From: Enterococcus rotai | GTDB taxonomy: Bacteria > Bacillota > Bacilli > Lactobacillales > Enterococcaceae | NCBI RefSeq assembly: GCF_001465345.1 | Contig: NZ_CP013655.1 | Span: 3,677,721 to 3,741,720 of the forward strand | Reading direction: 5' to 3' | Length of the DNA: 64,000 bases | Shown: positions 18,445-30,097 of the stretch, one piece after another | How the letters are laid out: each line of letters begins with the position of its first letter | Position numbering within the stretch: the first letter of the stretch is position 1 | The notes under the pieces: generated by a model | The model's input: the letters and a program-made list of their open reading frames with translations, nothing else | The model's database searches: none | What the model was told of the DNA's origin: nothing | Translations under genes and position numbers: made by a program

Positions 18445-21261
18445 TTATAAAACTCGTTTTAAATACTTACCCGTGTAGCTGGCTTTGACTTTGGCGATGT
18501 CTTCTGGCGTCCCTGTTGCTACGATCGTTCCACCACCATCTCCACCTTCTGGACCCAAATCAATTACATGGTCAGCCGATTTTATCACATCTAAATTATG
18601 CTCAATTACAAGAACCGTATTTCCAGCTTCGACCAATCGTTCCAAAACGACTAGCAATCTCGCAATATCATCAGTATGCAATCCTGTTGTCGGCTCATCT
18701 AATATATAGAAATTTTTACCATTTGAATTTTTGTGTAGCTCACTAGCAAGTTTCATTCGCTGTGCTTCTCCACCAGATAGCGTAGTTGCTGGTTGGCCTA
18801 AAGTAACATAGCCTAATCCTACATCTACAATTGTTTTCAATTTACGATGAATCTTAGGGATATGTTGGAAGAATGCCACTGCATCTTCAACAGTCATATC
18901 CAATATATCAGAAATATTCTTTCCTTTATAATGAACTTCTAGTGTTTCTGAGTTATAACGTTTACCATGACAAACTTCACAAGGAACATAGACATCTGGT
19001 AAAAAATGCATTTCAATCTTAATAATTCCGTCGCCACGACATGCTTCACAACGACCGCCCTTCACGTTAAAACTAAAACGTCCTTTTTTGTATCCACGAA
19101 CCTTAGCTTCATTAGTCTTTGCGAATAAATCGCGAATGTCATCAAACACACTTGTATAGGTCGCTGGATTACTTCTAGGCGTGCGCCCAATCGGACTTTG
19201 ATCGATATCAATGATCTTTTCGATATGTTTGTATCCAGTAATACTTTTGTGTTTTCCAGGTTTATTCGAATTACGATTGATTTTTTGAGCTAAAGCTTTT
19301 TTCAAAATTTGGTTGACCAAGGTACTTTTCCCAGACCCTGAAACGCCAGTTACAGCCACAAATTCTCCTAAAGGAAATTCTACTGTAACATTTTTCAAGT
19401 TATTTTCAGCTGCACCAGTAACTTTGATTACTTTACCGTTCCCTTTACGGCGTTCTTTAGGAACTGGGATTACTTTTTTCCCAGATAAATACTGACCAGT
19501 TAAAGAATTAGGATTTTTTGCGACTTCATCCGGCGTACCAGAAGCTACGATTTCTCCGCCTAAATGTCCAGCACCAGGTCCCACATCGATCAAGTAATCA
19601 GACGCTCGCATTGTGTCTTCATCATGCTCCACGACGATCAAGGTATTGCCTAGATCACGCATTTTCTTCAATGATTCGATCAGACGATCATTATCTCTTT
19701 GATGAAGTCCAATCGATGGCTCATCTAAAATATATAAAACACCCGACAAATTAGAACCAATTTGAGTCGCTAAACGAATCCGCTGTGCTTCACCACCCGA
19801 CAATGTCCCAGCTGCTCTGCTAAGAGTTAAATAATCCAGCCCGACATTTTTTAAAAAGTTCAGACGATCCTCAACTTCCTTTAAAATCGGTTTGGCAATC
19901 ATTTGTTCTTGTTCAGATAACGTCACTGTTTCGAAAAATTTTACTGCATTTTTAATAGCTAATTCACTGACTTGACCGATATTCGTGTTATCGATTTTAA
20001 CGGATAAAGCTTGGGGATTCAAACGGTACCCTTTACATGTTTGACAAGTTAATTCAGTCATATATAATCGCATTTGATCACGAGTAAAGTCACTATTTGT
20101 TTCATGGTATCGACGTTTGATATTTGTTAAGACACCCTCAAATGGAACTTCCACATCACGCACTCCGCCAAAATCATTTTCATAATGAAAGTGGAAAGGT
20201 TCTCCATTCGAACCATTCAAAATAATTTCTTGATGTTCCTCGGGAAGTTCGTTGAATGGTGTATCCATGTCAATATTGAAACTGTCAGCTGCTTGTTCCA
20301 ACATTTGCGGATAATATTGAGAACTGATTGGATTCCAAGGTGCAATTGCCCCTTCTCGCAATGTTTTAGTTGGATCTGGAATGACTAGATCACGATCGAC
20401 TTCCAATTTTATTCCTAATCCATCACAATCAGGACACGCTCCAAATGGCGCATTAAAAGAAAACAATCTTGGTTCTAATTCACCTACTGTAAAACCACAG
20501 TATGGACAAGCATAATGTTCGCTGAACAACATTTCTTCTCCACCAATTACGTCAACTAGTGCATAACCGTCTGCCAATCTTAAGGCTGCTTCAAATGAAT
20601 CAAATAAACGGGAACGGATGCCTTCCTTTACAACAATACGATCGATCACGATCGCAATATCATGCTTTTTATTTTTTTCAAGTTCAGGTGCTTCGCTTAC
20701 ATCATAGGTTTCCCCATCTACCCGCATCCGAACATAGCCTTCTCGTTGAATCATTTCAAATACTTTTTTGTGTTGCCCTTTTTTCTTCACGATCACAGGT
20801 GCTAGTACTTGGAGCTTCGTTTTTTCCGGCAGTTCTAAGACTTTGTCTACCATCTGTTCAACAGATTGACTCGTGATTTCAGTACCATCATTTGGGCAAA
20901 TTGGATGCCCTACTCGAGCAAACAACAATCTTAAGTAATCATTGATCTCGGTTACGGTTCCTACTGTTGAGCGTGGGTTTTTACTTGTCGTTTTTTGATC
21001 GATCGAAATCGCTGGACTCAACCCATCAATACTGTCTACATCAGGTTTATCCATCTGACCCAAAAATTGTCTTGCGTAAGCTGAAAGACTTTCCACATAA
21101 CGGCGTTGCCCTTCTGCGTATAGCGTATCAAAAGCTAGTGAACTTTTCCCAGAACCAGAAAGCCCAGTTACTACAACCATTTTGTCACGAGGAATCGTAA
21201 CATCTATATCTTTTAAATTATGTGCACGTGCGCCATGAATGACGATTTTATCATTTGCCAT
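18445..21261 (-). CDS. uvrA: Excinuclease ABC subunit A
   Basis: A 938-residue nucleotide-excision-repair ATPase of normal length. It has two ABC modules: Walker [15 protein letters not shown] near the N-terminus and [13 protein letters not shown] near residue 640. Signature sequences are [14 protein letters not shown] and [13 protein letters not shown], with [11 protein letters not shown] and DEPTTGLH. Zinc modules CPYC...CPDC and CEAC...CEVC are intact. UvrA scans for damage and loads UvrB. The ATG at 21261 follows AAGGAGAG. uvrB lies upstream on the same strand across a 396-base repeat-bearing gap. Confidence 0.97.
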   Translation of the reverse strand: MANDKIVIHGARAHNLKDIDVTIPRDKMVVVTGLSGSGKSSLAFDTLYAEGQRRYVESLSAYARQFLGQMDKPDVDSIDGLSPAISIDQKTTSKNPRSTVGTVTEINDYLRLLFARVGHPICPNDGTEITSQSVEQMVDKVLELPEKTKLQVLAPVIVKKKGQHKKVFEMIQREGYVRMRVDGETYDVSEAPELEKNKKHDIAIVIDRIVVKEGIRSRLFDSFEAALRLADGYALVDVIGGEEMLFSEHYACPYCGFTVGELEPRLFSFNAPFGACPDCDGLGIKLEVDRDLVIPDPTKTLREGAIAPWNPISSQYYPQMLEQAADSFNIDMDTPFNELPEEHQEIILNGSNGEPFHFHYENDFGGVRDVEVPFEGVLTNIKRRYHETNSDFTRDQMRLYMTELTCQTCKGYRLNPQALSVKIDNTNIGQVSELAIKNAVKFFETVTLSEQEQMIAKPILKEVEDRLNFLKNVGLDYLTLSRAAGTLSGGEAQRIRLATQIGSNLSGVLYILDEPSIGLHQRDNDRLIESLKKMRDLGNTLIVVEHDEDTMRASDYLIDVGPGAGHLGGEIVASGTPDEVAKNPNSLTGQYLSGKKVIPVPKERRKGNGKVIKVTGAAENNLKNVTVEFPLGEFVAVTGVSGSGKSTLVNQILKKALAQKINRNSNKPGKHKSITGYKHIEKIIDIDQSPIGRTPRSNPATYTSVFDDIRDLFAKTNEAKVRGYKKGRFSFNVKGGRCEACRGDGIIKIEMHFLPDVYVPCEVCHGKRYNSETLEVHYKGKNISDILDMTVEDAVAFFQHIPKIHRKLKTIVDVGLGYVTLGQPATTLSGGEAQRMKLASELHKNSNGKNFYILDEPTTGLHTDDIARLLVVLERLVEAGNTVLVIEHNLDVIKSADHVIDLGPEGGDGGGTIVATGTPEDIAKVKASYTGKYLKRVL

Positions 21262-21293
21262 TACTACTCTCCTTATACTTATTGGTCCGATGC

Positions 21294-21613
21294 CCCTTAC
21301 TTCTTAGCGAATAAATTCGCAAGAGTAACGGCTCTCCTTTGCTGTGAAACACAGTGATAATGTTTTTCTGAACTGATGTTGAACAGTACAAGGTGACCGC
21401 AGGGAACGTTGATCCTTAGTATCTTCTATTCCCTTTACCTGATGTCCCTTACCTCTTAACGAATAAATTCGCAAGAGTAACGGCTCTCCTTTGCTGTGAA
21501 ACATGCCAAGAAACACAACGAAGAAATGAGTTGATGTTGAATGCTCCTGCGATTACTCGTCGCACGAAAAGACTTGGTACAAGGTGACTGCAAGGAACGT
21601 TGCTTCCTTCTGT
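21294..21613. repeat. Imperfect tandem repeat between uvrB and uvrA
   Basis: Two copies of a block are visible. GAATAAATTCGCAAGAGTAA followed by CGGCTCTCCTTTGCTGTGAA occurs at 21309-21348 and 21463-21502. A second block, GTACAAGGTGAC(C/T)GCA(A/G)GG and AACGTTG, occurs near 21388 and 21580. GCGAAT/ATTCGC can pair within the first copy. No gene is seen in the 396-base gap; an open frame across it merely reads through the repeats. The function is unknown. Confidence 0.65.
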
Positions 21614-21657
21614 TACTAAGACATTGATCCTTATTATTTCCCTTTAGCCCATCCGCC

Positions 21658-23652
21658 TTACTCTGCTGCTTTCAACTCCAAAATCGTATCTCTTAAAGTC
21701 GCCGCGGTTTCAAAGTCCAATGCTTTAGCTGCATCGCGCATTTCTTTTTCTAGCTTCATTAATAAATCGGCTTTTTCTTGACGACTCAATTCATGATAAG
21801 ATTTATCGATCTTGATTGGTTCACCTTTTTCATTTGTTTTAGAGATTGAAATCAACTCACGGATTTCTTTAATGATTGTTTTCGGTGTAATACCATGTTC
21901 TTCGTTATATTTTTCTTGGATCGAACGGCGTCGTGCTGTTTCATCCATCGCTTTTTGCATCGAATCAGTGATTTTATCAGCATACATAATAACGCGACCA
22001 TCTGAATTACGAGCGGCACGACCAATGGTTTGGATCAGTGAACGCTCACTTCTCAAGAAACCTTCCTTATCAGCATCTAAAATCGCAATCAATGATACTT
22101 CAGGTACATCTAACCCTTCACGGAGCAAGTTGATCCCGATCAAGACATCAAATTCACCTAAACGTAAATCTCGAATGATTTCTGTTCGTTCTAAGGTCTT
22201 AATGTCACTATGCAGGTATTTGACTTTGATCCCCAACTCTTTAAGATAATCGGTTAAGTCTTCAGACATTTTTTTCGTTAAAGTGGTGATGAATACACGT
22301 TGATCCTTCTCAACTCGTTCATGGATCTCGCCTACTAAATCATCGATTTGTCCCATGATCGGACGAACTTCGATCAATGGATCTAATAAGCCTGTCGGAC
22401 GAATGATCTGAGGAATAACAGTATCTGTTTGTTCATACTCGTATGGTCCAGGTGTTGCAGAAACGTACACCACTTGATGCACATGTTTTTCAAATTCTTC
22501 TAACCGTAACGGGCGATTATCCAAAGCACTAGGTAAACGGAAACCATAATCTACCAGCATTTGTTTTCTAGCACGGTCACCATTATACATACCACGAATT
22601 TGCGGCATCGACACGTGTGACTCATCGATCACAAGTAAAAAGTCATCTGGGAAAAAGTCAATCAATGTATACGGCGGTTCGCCTTCTGATCGGCCATCCA
22701 TATGACGAGAATAATTTTCGATACCAGATGTATAGCCCATTTCTCGCATCATTTCGATATCGTAATTTGTTCTCTGCTCCAAACGTTGTGCTTCTAATAA
22801 TTTATTTTCATTACGTAAAACAGTTAGACGAGCGTCCAGCTCTTCTTGGATTTGCGAAATAGCATGTTCCATATGATCTTCATTGGTCACAAAGTGCGTT
22901 GCTGGAAAGATTGCGACATGTTCTGTCTCACCGATCACTTCACCAGTCAATGCATCAACTTCTCGAATCCGCTCAATTTCATCGCCAAAAAATTCAACTC
23001 GTAACGCATGATCATCTCGTGATGCTGGGAAAATTTCAACAACATCGCCACGAACACGAAAGCGCCCACGTTGAAAATCTATATCGTTTCGCTCAAATTG
23101 AATATTTACTAAATCAGTCAACAGCTGACTACGATCCATCTCCATGCCTACACGAATCGAAACAACTTGCTCACTATACTCTTTGGGATCACCTAAACCA
23201 AAAATACATGAGACAGATGCCACTACGATCACATCGTTTCGTTCTAATAATGAACTAGTTGCCGAATGTCGCAATTTATCGATTTCGTCATTGATACTAG
23301 CATCTTTTTCAATATATGTATCACTTGAAGGAACATAAGCTTCTGGTTGATAGTAGTCATAATAACTAACAAAATACTCGACCGCGTTATTTGGAAAGAA
23401 TTCTTTGAACTCTCCATAAAGCTGTCCAGCTAATGTCTTATTATGAGCAATAACTAATGTCGGTTTGTTTACTTCCGTAATGACATTAGACATCGTAAAT
23501 GTTTTACCGGTTCCCGTAGCACCTAACAAAATCTGTGCTTTCTCTCCGCCTTCGATACCTTCTACTAACCTTTTGATTGCTTCTGGTTGATCTCCATCTG
23601 GCTTATATTTTGATACTAAGTCAAATGTATTGGAGGTCTCTCTTTCTATCAT
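21658..23652 (-). CDS. uvrB: Excinuclease ABC subunit B
   Basis: A 664-residue helicase-like repair protein. Walker A is [15 protein letters not shown], the beta-hairpin region includes [20 protein letters not shown], motif II is [11 protein letters not shown], and motifs V/VI are [20 protein letters not shown] and [11 protein letters not shown]-terminal UVR motif ([20 protein letters not shown]) binds UvrC. ATG start after GAGGAGG. A LexA-like box upstream suggests SOS induction. Confidence 0.97.
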   Translation of the reverse strand: MIERETSNTFDLVSKYKPDGDQPEAIKRLVEGIEGGEKAQILLGATGTGKTFTMSNVITEVNKPTLVIAHNKTLAGQLYGEFKEFFPNNAVEYFVSYYDYYQPEAYVPSSDTYIEKDASINDEIDKLRHSATSSLLERNDVIVVASVSCIFGLGDPKEYSEQVVSIRVGMEMDRSQLLTDLVNIQFERNDIDFQRGRFRVRGDVVEIFPASRDDHALRVEFFGDEIERIREVDALTGEVIGETEHVAIFPATHFVTNEDHMEHAISQIQEELDARLTVLRNENKLLEAQRLEQRTNYDIEMMREMGYTSGIENYSRHMDGRSEGEPPYTLIDFFPDDFLLVIDESHVSMPQIRGMYNGDRARKQMLVDYGFRLPSALDNRPLRLEEFEKHVHQVVYVSATPGPYEYEQTDTVIPQIIRPTGLLDPLIEVRPIMGQIDDLVGEIHERVEKDQRVFITTLTKKMSEDLTDYLKELGIKVKYLHSDIKTLERTEIIRDLRLGEFDVLIGINLLREGLDVPEVSLIAILDADKEGFLRSERSLIQTIGRAARNSDGRVIMYADKITDSMQKAMDETARRRSIQEKYNEEHGITPKTIIKEIRELISISKTNEKGEPIKIDKSYHELSRQEKADLLMKLEKEMRDAAKALDFETAATLRDTILELKAAE

Positions 23653-23796
23653 TCAACATCCTCCTCTTGCCTATAATAATTGTAAATTCAATTCAATCAA
23701 AATGAAAACGATCATGTGTTACACCAAAATATATTCTATTTTTTTGAATGATCACCTTAAAATTGAAAAGAAACTTCTGAAATTATTTTAACATAC

Positions 23797-23810
23797 CGAA
23801 CATATTTTCG
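23797..23810. promoter_or_regulatory. LexA-like SOS box upstream of uvrB
   Basis: CGAACATATTTTCG differs from the Gram-positive LexA consensus CGAACATATGTTCG at one position and lies about 145 bases upstream of the uvrB start. Between it and glnP there is also a perfect 12-bp palindrome TGCGTATACGCA (23828-23839) of unknown role. No gene is seen in 23653-24055 apart from these sites and the GlnR box. Confidence 0.55.
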
Positions 23811-23930
23811 CTAGTTTTAGAACGGATTGCGTATACGCATTCTTTGCTGATTTACATTTTATTTAATCTTTTGTTTGCATCCTTCTGCCACCCAAAAATA
23901 GCCGTTAAGATTTTTAACTCATCTCGGATA

Positions 23931-23947
23931 TGTTATATTACGTAACA
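23931..23947 (+). promoter_or_regulatory. GlnR/TnrA-type operator upstream of glnP
   Basis: TGTTA-TATTACG-TAACA fits the GlnR consensus TGTNA-N7-TNACA exactly, about 110 bases upstream of the glnP start. A possible promoter lies downstream (TTGTGT 23996-24001, 18 bases, TATAAT 24019-24024). Nitrogen-dependent repression of a glutamine/glutamate importer is the expected role. Confidence 0.75.
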
Positions 23948-24055
23948 TGTGATGTAAGGAAATGATTTTTTTTTGACTTTATCATGGTGAATGACTTGTG
24001 TTTTTGCCTTTTCTTACTATATAATTATCCAATATGCAAATATAGGAGGTATTTT

Positions 24056-26209
24056 ATGAAAAGGAAACACTTTTTACTTTCATTCATTGTAATGATGGCA
24101 AGTCTACTGACATTTACCCTTGGGCAGAATGCTCAGGCTGAGGAAAAAACATATAATATAGGAACAGATTTGACATTTGCCCCATTTGAATTTCAAGATT
24201 CTAAAGGAGAATATGTAGGAATCGATGTTGATTTACTTCATGCGATCGCTGAGGATCAGAATTTTGAAGTGAATTTGAAACCTTTGGGCTTTGATAGTGC
24301 CATTCAAGCTGTCCAATCAAAACAAGTCGATGGCATGATCGCAGGTATGAGTATTACAGATGAACGTAAAAAATCATTCGACTTTTCAGAACCTTATTTT
24401 GATAGTGGCTTACAAATGGCCGTCAAAAAAGGCAATGATAAAATCAAAGGCTATGAAGACTTAAAAGGAAAAACTGTAGCCGCAAAAGTAGGGACGGAAA
24501 GCGCCACTTTCTTGGAAAAGAATCAAGAAAAATATGACTATACAATCAAAAATTTTGATGATGCTACAGGTCTTTATCAAGCTCTTGAAAATGGTGAAGC
24601 CGATGCTATCTTTGATGATTATCCGGTTTTAGGATATGCCATAACAAATGGTCAAAAATTACAGTTAGTCGGTGAAAAAGAAACTGGTAGTTCTTACGGT
24701 TTCGCTGTGAAAAAGGGCGAAAAAAAAGAATTGATTGAAAAATTCAATGCTGGTTTAAAAAAACTAAAAAGTTCAGGCAAATATGATGAGATCGTAAGTA
24801 AGTATATTTCTACTGGAACTGAAAGCGACTCAGAATCTAAAATGAAAAAAATCCAACCAAAAAAAGACACTTATGTAGTCGCTAGCGATTCGACTTTCGC
24901 TCCATTTGAATTTCAAAATTCTGATGGCAAATATGAAGGAATCGATGTTGATTTAGTCAATCGAATCGCAGAACTACAAGATTTTACTATTGAGTTTAAA
25001 TTTATTGGTTTCAGCTCAGCTGTTCAAGCCGTCGAGTCTGGTCAAGCCGATGCAATGATCGCCGGCATGACGATCACAGATGAACGTGAAAAATCCTTTG
25101 ACTTTTCTACTCCTTACTTCAATAGTGGAATTCAAATTGCTGTAAAAAAAGGCAATGACAAAATCCATTCTTACGAGGATTTAAAAGATAAAAAAGTCGG
25201 CGCTAAAATCGGAACTGAAAGTGCTGATTTCCTTGAAACGAACAAAGATAAGTATGGTTATTCGATCAAATATCTAGATACGACAGACGCATTATACAGT
25301 GCACTTGAAATCAATGAGATCGATGCTATGATGGATGACTATCCTGTCATTGGTTATGGTGTGGCTCAAAAACAACCATTAACAACGCCAATTCCACGTG
25401 AAGAAGGTGGAAAATATGGATTTGCTGTTAAAAAAGGTAAAAATCCTGAACTGATTCAAATGTTTAATGAAGGTTTAGCAGAATTAAAACGAACTGGTGA
25501 ATATGATGAAATCATCGGAAAATACGTAAAAGACGGCTCTACTGAAAATAAAGTGGATGAATCAACATTCGTCGGCATGATTCAAAATAACTGGAAACGA
25601 TTATTAAACGGATTATGGATGACGATTCAATTAACCTTGATTTCATTTATTTTAGCCCTGATCGTGGGAGTACTTTTTGGATTATTCAGTGCCTCACCAT
25701 CAAAAACTTTACGCGTGATTTCGACGATTTATGTTGATATTATTCGTGGGATTCCCTTAATGGTATTAGCATTCTTTATCTACTTTGGTTTACCAGGAAT
25801 CCTAGGTTTCAATATTCCAGTATTTCTTGCCGGAATCATTACACTGACCTTAAACGCAAGTGCCTATATCTCTGAAATTGTCCGTGGCGGGATCAATGCA
25901 GTACCAGTCGGTCAAATGGAAGCATCACGTAGTTTAGGTCTGTCATACAATCGTACGATGCAAAAAATCATTTTACCACAAGCTATCAAAATCATGATTC
26001 CTTCTTTCGTCAATCAATTTGTTATCTCATTAAAAGATACAACGATCCTTTCTGCAATTGGTTTGATCGAGTTGTTGCAAACAGGTAAAATCATCGTTGC
26101 TAGAAACTTACAAAGTACCATGGTCTACTTCGTAATTGCCATGATGTATTTGATCTTGATCACAGCCTTGACGAAATTAGCTAAAGTTTTAGAAAAGAAG
26201 GTGAAATAA
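24056..26209 (+). CDS. glnP: Glutamine/glutamate ABC importer: two receptors fused to the permease
   Basis: A 717-residue fusion of the GlnP(H) type. Residues 1-27 are a signal peptide ending AQA. Residues about 33-255 and 272-500 are two family-3 solute-binding domains, each starting with the TFAPFEFQ motif and carrying the GMIAGM-ITDERxKSFDFS block. About 510-717 is the permease with helices and the EAA-like loop [20 protein letters not shown]. It works with GlnQ, encoded next. I place the start at ATG 24056 ([10 protein letters not shown]), which has AGGAGG 7 bases upstream; the longer open frame has no ribosome site. Similar fusions in Lactococcus import glutamine and glutamate. Confidence 0.93.
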   Translation: MKRKHFLLSFIVMMASLLTFTLGQNAQAEEKTYNIGTDLTFAPFEFQDSKGEYVGIDVDLLHAIAEDQNFEVNLKPLGFDSAIQAVQSKQVDGMIAGMSITDERKKSFDFSEPYFDSGLQMAVKKGNDKIKGYEDLKGKTVAAKVGTESATFLEKNQEKYDYTIKNFDDATGLYQALENGEADAIFDDYPVLGYAITNGQKLQLVGEKETGSSYGFAVKKGEKKELIEKFNAGLKKLKSSGKYDEIVSKYISTGTESDSESKMKKIQPKKDTYVVASDSTFAPFEFQNSDGKYEGIDVDLVNRIAELQDFTIEFKFIGFSSAVQAVESGQADAMIAGMTITDEREKSFDFSTPYFNSGIQIAVKKGNDKIHSYEDLKDKKVGAKIGTESADFLETNKDKYGYSIKYLDTTDALYSALEINEIDAMMDDYPVIGYGVAQKQPLTTPIPREEGGKYGFAVKKGKNPELIQMFNEGLAELKRTGEYDEIIGKYVKDGSTENKVDESTFVGMIQNNWKRLLNGLWMTIQLTLISFILALIVGVLFGLFSASPSKTLRVISTIYVDIIRGIPLMVLAFFIYFGLPGILGFNIPVFLAGIITLTLNASAYISEIVRGGINAVPVGQMEASRSLGLSYNRTMQKIILPQAIKIMIPSFVNQFVISLKDTTILSAIGLIELLQTGKIIVARNLQSTMVYFVIAMMYLILITALTKLAKVLEKKVK

Positions 26210-26210
26210 T

Positions 26211-26948
26211 ATGGCTGAAAAAATTCTAGTAGAACATTTAGTAAAAAAGTACGGTGATAATACCGTGCTTAACGATATCAATGTGTCCATTCAAGAAGGT
26301 GATGTAGTTTGTGTTATCGGTCCTTCTGGTTCTGGTAAAAGTACCTTTCTTCGTTGTTTGAATCAACTTGAAGAAGCAACTAGTGGTGATATTATCATCG
26401 ATGGTGCTAATCTAACGGATAAAAATACAAATATCAACAAAGTGCGTCAACATATCGGTATGGTGTTTCAACATTTTAATTTGTTCCCTCACTTATCGAT
26501 CATGGAAAATATTACATTAGCCCCGACTGACCTAGGTCGTCTTTCAAAAAAAGAAGCAGAAGAAAAAGCCATAAAGCTTTTAGATACGGTTGGTCTAGCG
26601 GATAAAAAAGATAGCTATCCTGAATCATTATCTGGTGGACAAAAACAACGGGTAGCGATTGCTCGTGCCTTAGCGATGAATCCTGATATCATGTTGTTCG
26701 ATGAACCAACATCTGCACTTGATCCAGAGATGGTCGGTGATGTACTGAACGTTATGAAAAAATTAGCAAAACAAGGCATGACCATGGTGATCGTAACACA
26801 TGAGATGGGCTTTGCTAAAGAAGTTGCAAATCGCGTGATGTTTATTGATGGCGGTAATTTCTTAGAAGATGGCACGCCGCAACAAATCTTTGAAAATCCG
26901 CAAAACGAACGGACAAAAGATTTCTTGGATAAAGTGCTTAATATTTAG
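26211..26948 (+). CDS. glnQ: Glutamine/glutamate ABC importer ATPase
   Basis: A 245-residue ABC ATPase of the polar amino acid family. Walker A is [15 protein letters not shown], the Q-loop [12 protein letters not shown], the signature [16 protein letters not shown], Walker [14 protein letters not shown] and the switch His VTHEMGF. The ATG comes one base after the glnP stop, so the two genes are co-translated and form a complete importer. Confidence 0.95.
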   Translation: MAEKILVEHLVKKYGDNTVLNDINVSIQEGDVVCVIGPSGSGKSTFLRCLNQLEEATSGDIIIDGANLTDKNTNINKVRQHIGMVFQHFNLFPHLSIMENITLAPTDLGRLSKKEAEEKAIKLLDTVGLADKKDSYPESLSGGQKQRVAIARALAMNPDIMLFDEPTSALDPEMVGDVLNVMKKLAKQGMTMVIVTHEMGFAKEVANRVMFIDGGNFLEDGTPQQIFENPQNERTKDFLDKVLNI

Positions 26949-26951
26949 ACA

Positions 26952-26996
26952 AAAAAAGAGAGAATGCTTCTATTGCAGGGCAATCTCTCTTTTTTG
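26952..26996 (+). terminator. glnPQ terminator
   Basis: AAAAAGAGAGA pairs with TCTCTCTTTTT around an imperfect inner stem (TGC/GCA) and ends in a T run. Confidence 0.8.
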
Positions 26997-27079
26997 CTTT
27001 ACACTTGATAATTTAGTCTTTTTAAAGTAAATTTGAACAGTCTTCAGAATATCTTTTCCTAAAAAAGGAGTGTTACTAA

Positions 27080-28183
27080 ATGAAACGATTATACACTTTT
27101 TTTACCGATGATTTATTATTTTCACTTTCGCTTCTGGTTGCTCTCATCAGTTGTGCATTTGGTCGATTCTCTTTAGACTCAATTGATTTTAAAGTTATTT
27201 TTTGTTTATTGGGTTTGATGCTTTTGGTTAAAAATTTTGAAAAACTAGGGATTCTAACTTATTTTGCTGATAAGATGATCGATTATTCTGCTAATACCCG
27301 CAGTTTGATCCGAAATATTGTGATCTTATCCTTTATTAGTTCTATGATTTTGACGAATGATGTCGCAATACTTACATTAATGCCAATTTACTTAACGATC
27401 ATCAAAAAATTTCCAGAAATGGAAAATAAGGTTTTTGGGGCCGTTTTACTGATTGTTGCGGCAAATTTAGGGAGTAGTTTTTTCCCCTTTGGGAATCCAC
27501 AAAACCTCTTTTTATTTTCGTATTATTCTCTCTCCACGTTGATTTTTTTTAAGTGGTCTATTGTACTACTTTTTTCTTCAACTTTGTTTTTATTGATTTC
27601 TTTTCTGTTTATAAAGAAAAGCGTGATTCCCACACAGCATACTTTGATTCCAACAATCAACAAGAAGAAAACAGTTTTCTTAAGTATGATTGGAGGGTTG
27701 ATTCTTTTAGGCATTTTTAATGCTCTGCCTTATTATATTGTCATTCCAATTGCTGTGATAATCCTCACTGTTTATGATAAAGAGTTGCTTACACAACTTG
27801 ACTATAAATTGTTAGGGACGTTCATTTTTTTCTTTATTGCTGTTGGAAATTTTGCACAAGTAGAATTACTTTCTTCATTTATAAAGGTACAATTTACGAC
27901 AAGTACTCGGACTTTTTTTGGCAGTATTCTAGTCAGTCAAATTATTAGTAATGTTCCCGCAGCCATTTTGATTGCGCCATTTACAGACCAAGCTCAAGCA
28001 CTTTTTTGGGGTGTGAATGTTGGCGGTTTAGGAACTATTATTGCTTCTTTAGCAAATCTGATCGGATTCAAATTGTATAAAGAGTATTATCCTACCCAAT
28101 CAAAAACATTTCTTTGGCAGTTCACTGCTGTGAATCTAGTATTTTTACTTTTCTTTCTCTTATTTTTTGCTTTTATACTATAA
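27080..28183 (+). CDS. ArsB/NhaD/citrate-type membrane transporter
   Basis: A 367-residue protein with about ten hydrophobic helices of the ion-transporter superfamily. The SMILTNDVAILTLMPIYL motif and the re-entrant LGSSFFPFGNPQNLFLFSY motif are the typical paired elements of CitMHS/ArsB/SLC13 proteins, and a second SNVPAAILIAPFT follows near residue 290. The substrate (citrate, dicarboxylate, arsenite or Na+) cannot be told. ATG start after AAAGGAG. Preceded and followed by terminators, so monocistronic. Confidence 0.75.
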   Translation: MKRLYTFFTDDLLFSLSLLVALISCAFGRFSLDSIDFKVIFCLLGLMLLVKNFEKLGILTYFADKMIDYSANTRSLIRNIVILSFISSMILTNDVAILTLMPIYLTIIKKFPEMENKVFGAVLLIVAANLGSSFFPFGNPQNLFLFSYYSLSTLIFFKWSIVLLFSSTLFLLISFLFIKKSVIPTQHTLIPTINKKKTVFLSMIGGLILLGIFNALPYYIVIPIAVIILTVYDKELLTQLDYKLLGTFIFFFIAVGNFAQVELLSSFIKVQFTTSTRTFFGSILVSQIISNVPAAILIAPFTDQAQALFWGVNVGGLGTIIASLANLIGFKLYKEYYPTQSKTFLWQFTAVNLVFLLFFLLFFAFIL

Positions 28184-28228
28184 AAAAATTCGACACACAA
28201 CGATCAATCGCTTTGTGTCGAATTTTTT
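28182..28228. terminator. Bidirectional terminator
   Basis: AAAAAATTCGACACA pairs with TGTGTCGAATTTTTT, between the convergent transporter and trhO genes. Confidence 0.88.
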
Positions 28229-28238
28229 GTTTTAGTAA

Positions 28239-29180
28239 TTAATTCGCAATCGCTTCAAGTCTAGCTTTTACATCTTGTTCAGAAAGTTCATTTCTCATCA
28301 CATAACGATTTGCTGGATGATGACGACACTCATCTGAACAGCTGCCAAGGTATTTTGCTTCATTTTCTTCTGAGGCTAAAATTTGTTTATTACAGAATGG
28401 ATTAGCACAATTAATATAACGTTCGCAAGGCGTGCCATCAAACCAATCTTTTCCGATGATTTTTTTATCAACATGATTGATTTCAACACTGATTCGTTCA
28501 TCAAAGACGTACATCTTCCCATCCCATAACTCACCTCTTGTTTCTGGGTCTTTCCCATAAACAGCGATACCGCCATGTAGCTGAGCAACATCTTCAAAGC
28601 CTTCTTTGATCAACCATCCAGAAAATTTCTCACAGCGAATACCGCCAGTACAGTATGTTACCACTTTTTTATCCATAAATTGTTCTTTATTGTCTCTGAT
28701 CCATTGTGGTAATTCTCTAAAGTTACGAATATCAGGACGAACAGCCCCTCTAAAGTGACCTAGATCATACTCATAATCATTTCGAGCATCAATCACTACT
28801 GTATCTTCATCTAGAAGTGCTTCTTTAAATTCAGTAGGCTCCAAATATTTCCCTGTTAACTCTAATGGATTCACATCTTCTTCCAGACTCAAAGAAACCA
28901 GTTCTTTTCTAGGACGGACAAACATTTTATGAAAGGCATTTTCTGGCACCTCATCGATTTTGAAATACGTATCCTTGAAACGCTCATCTGCTAACATTGC
29001 TTCCATATAAGCATCTGTATCAGCAATCGTACCTGAAAGTGTCCCATTGATCCCTTCAGTCGCTACTAAAATTCTACCTTTTAAGTTCAACGATTTACAA
29101 AAAGCTAAATGCTCCTTTGCAAATTCTTCTGGGTTTTCGATCGTCGTATATTTGTAATACAGTAATACGCGGTAATCCAT
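28239..29180 (-). CDS. trhO: tRNA uridine(34) hydroxylase TrhO (rhodanese family)
   Basis: A 313-residue protein of the YceA/TrhO family. The N-terminal acylphosphatase-like domain contains [17 protein letters not shown]. The rhodanese domain (about 120-220) carries the active-site Cys in [20 protein letters not shown]-terminal Cys-rich region follows ([24 protein letters not shown]). The family makes 5-hydroxyuridine at tRNA position 34 with oxygen. ATG start after AAAAGGAG. Confidence 0.92.
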   Translation of the reverse strand: MDYRVLLYYKYTTIENPEEFAKEHLAFCKSLNLKGRILVATEGINGTLSGTIADTDAYMEAMLADERFKDTYFKIDEVPENAFHKMFVRPRKELVSLSLEEDVNPLELTGKYLEPTEFKEALLDEDTVVIDARNDYEYDLGHFRGAVRPDIRNFRELPQWIRDNKEQFMDKKVVTYCTGGIRCEKFSGWLIKEGFEDVAQLHGGIAVYGKDPETRGELWDGKMYVFDERISVEINHVDKKIIGKDWFDGTPCERYINCANPFCNKQILASEENEAKYLGSCSDECRHHPANRYVMRNELSEQDVKARLEAIAN

Positions 29181-29317
29181 TTTATCTTACTCCTTTTTTC
29201 TAGAAACTGCTTAGCTATCTCCAAAATAACCGTACAATTCCCATTTTCTATTCATACGTACTAAGTATATAAAAAAAGAAATACGAAAAGCGAGGTATTT
29301 GCTTGTGGAATAGTGAA

Positions 29318-29450
29318 CATAAAGCGAAAGGCGAAATGAACCGATTAGCTCTGACAGAAAAATAGAATTCATCTTTTTTCCGAAGAGCTGGTTTATATAG
29401 CTAGATCATGAAAAGCGGAATGAACCATTAACACGCACTGAAAATAGAAA
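29318..29450. repeat. Dispersed intergenic repeat, copy D (plus partial second copy)
   Basis: The unit CTGACAGAAAAATAG ... TTTTTTCCGAAGAGCTGG ... AGCTAGATCAT is followed by a partial second unit ending CACTGAAAATAGAAAAAC. It matches the copies near 49.8, 52.0 and 52.4 kb but lacks the central GAGGC/GCCTC hairpin. The surrounding 29181-29499 gap contains no gene. It is read as noncoding and may be transcribed on the minus strand upstream of trhO. Confidence 0.6.
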
Positions 29451-29451
29451 A

Positions 29452-29482
29452 ACTACCCGCACTTAAAAAAAATGTGGGTAGT
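29452..29482 (-). terminator. Terminator of the VOC gene
   Basis: ACTACCCGCA pairs with TGTGGGTAGT (one G-T pair) just after the VOC stop; T-rich on the minus strand beyond. Confidence 0.7.
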
Positions 29483-29499
29483 TCATTTAAATTGACTCT

Positions 29500-29871
29500 T
29501 TATTGACCAGATACTGCAAAATAATTTTCATCATTGTCTGCAAAGTTGAAGACTAAACCAGTTGGTAATTGTACTAATTCACCAACACGCACGTCAGCAT
29601 CTTTCATTTTTTTATATAGCTCCACTACATCTTCTGCAAAAAACATCAATGATGGTGTATTTCCTGCAACTTCTGGTGAATGTTTTTGGATAAATGCTAA
29701 GTCATATAACACAATCATTGTTTCTGCAGTTTCAATTGGTGCAATCTCTACTACTAGGGTACCGTCCACTGCATCTCTTTCTTTTTCTACAAAGCCAATT
29801 TTTTGCCAGAATTGGCTTGATTCTTCTACATTTGTGACGTATAACATGATTTTGATTTGATTGGTAAACAT
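29500..29871 (-). CDS. VOC superfamily (glyoxalase-like) protein
   Basis: A 123-residue single-domain protein. The two beta-alpha-beta-beta-beta repeats begin with IKIMLYVTNVEESSQFWQKI and end NFADNDENYFAVSG. Family members include glyoxalase I, fosfomycin-resistance proteins and bleomycin-binding proteins; no residues here settle which. ATG start after GAGGAG. An unusual repeated operator lies upstream, and the same motif precedes an MBL gene 17 kb away. Confidence 0.8.
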   Translation of the reverse strand: MFTNQIKIMLYVTNVEESSQFWQKIGFVEKERDAVDGTLVVEIAPIETAETMIVLYDLAFIQKHSPEVAGNTPSLMFFAEDVVELYKKMKDADVRVGELVQLPTGLVFNFADNDENYFAVSGQ

Positions 29872-29930
29872 GGTTTTAGCTCCTCATCATTTTTTTCTCA
29901 TTTTAAACTAAATGCTTTTTCATTATATAC

Positions 29931-29964
29931 TTTTTATCATAGCTTATGATAGCTTATCATAAAG
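29931..29964. promoter_or_regulatory. Operator-like repeat upstream of the VOC gene; possible left end of the element
   Basis: Three head-to-tail 10-base units (TTATCATAGC, TTATGATAGC, TTATCATAAA) lie one helical turn apart. On the minus strand a TATAAT box follows toward the VOC gene. Read toward the gene, CTTTATGATAAG(C)TA(T)CATA matches a segment upstream of the MBL gene (47271-47292) at 19 of 22 positions. It may be a shared operator, the left recombination boundary of the integrated element, or both. Confidence 0.45.
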
Positions 29965-30002
29965 AACAATAATATAAAAATTAATAATCTTGCCCACATA
30001 TA

Positions 30003-30040
30003 AAGCCTGTAGCGATTAAATCTACAGACTTTTATTTTTT
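30003..30040. terminator. Hairpin after the YobI-like gene
   Basis: GCCTGTAG / CTACAGAC stem around TTAAATC, with a T run on the plus strand. It may terminate the minus-strand YobI-like transcript or mark the edge of the element. Confidence 0.5.
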
Positions 30041-30097
30041 GATTTGAAAAAGCTGAACATAATGAGATGGATAGAATTTCGTAATATTTTATTTAGG

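Noticed and set aside
21304..21516. Minus-strand frame of 70 codons in the uvrB-uvrA gap
   Set aside because: It is a read-through of the duplicated noncoding blocks; the peptide repeats itself as a consequence.
23984..24055. 24-codon extension of glnP
   Set aside because: It lacks a ribosome site, covers the promoter region and would spoil the signal peptide beginning at 24056.
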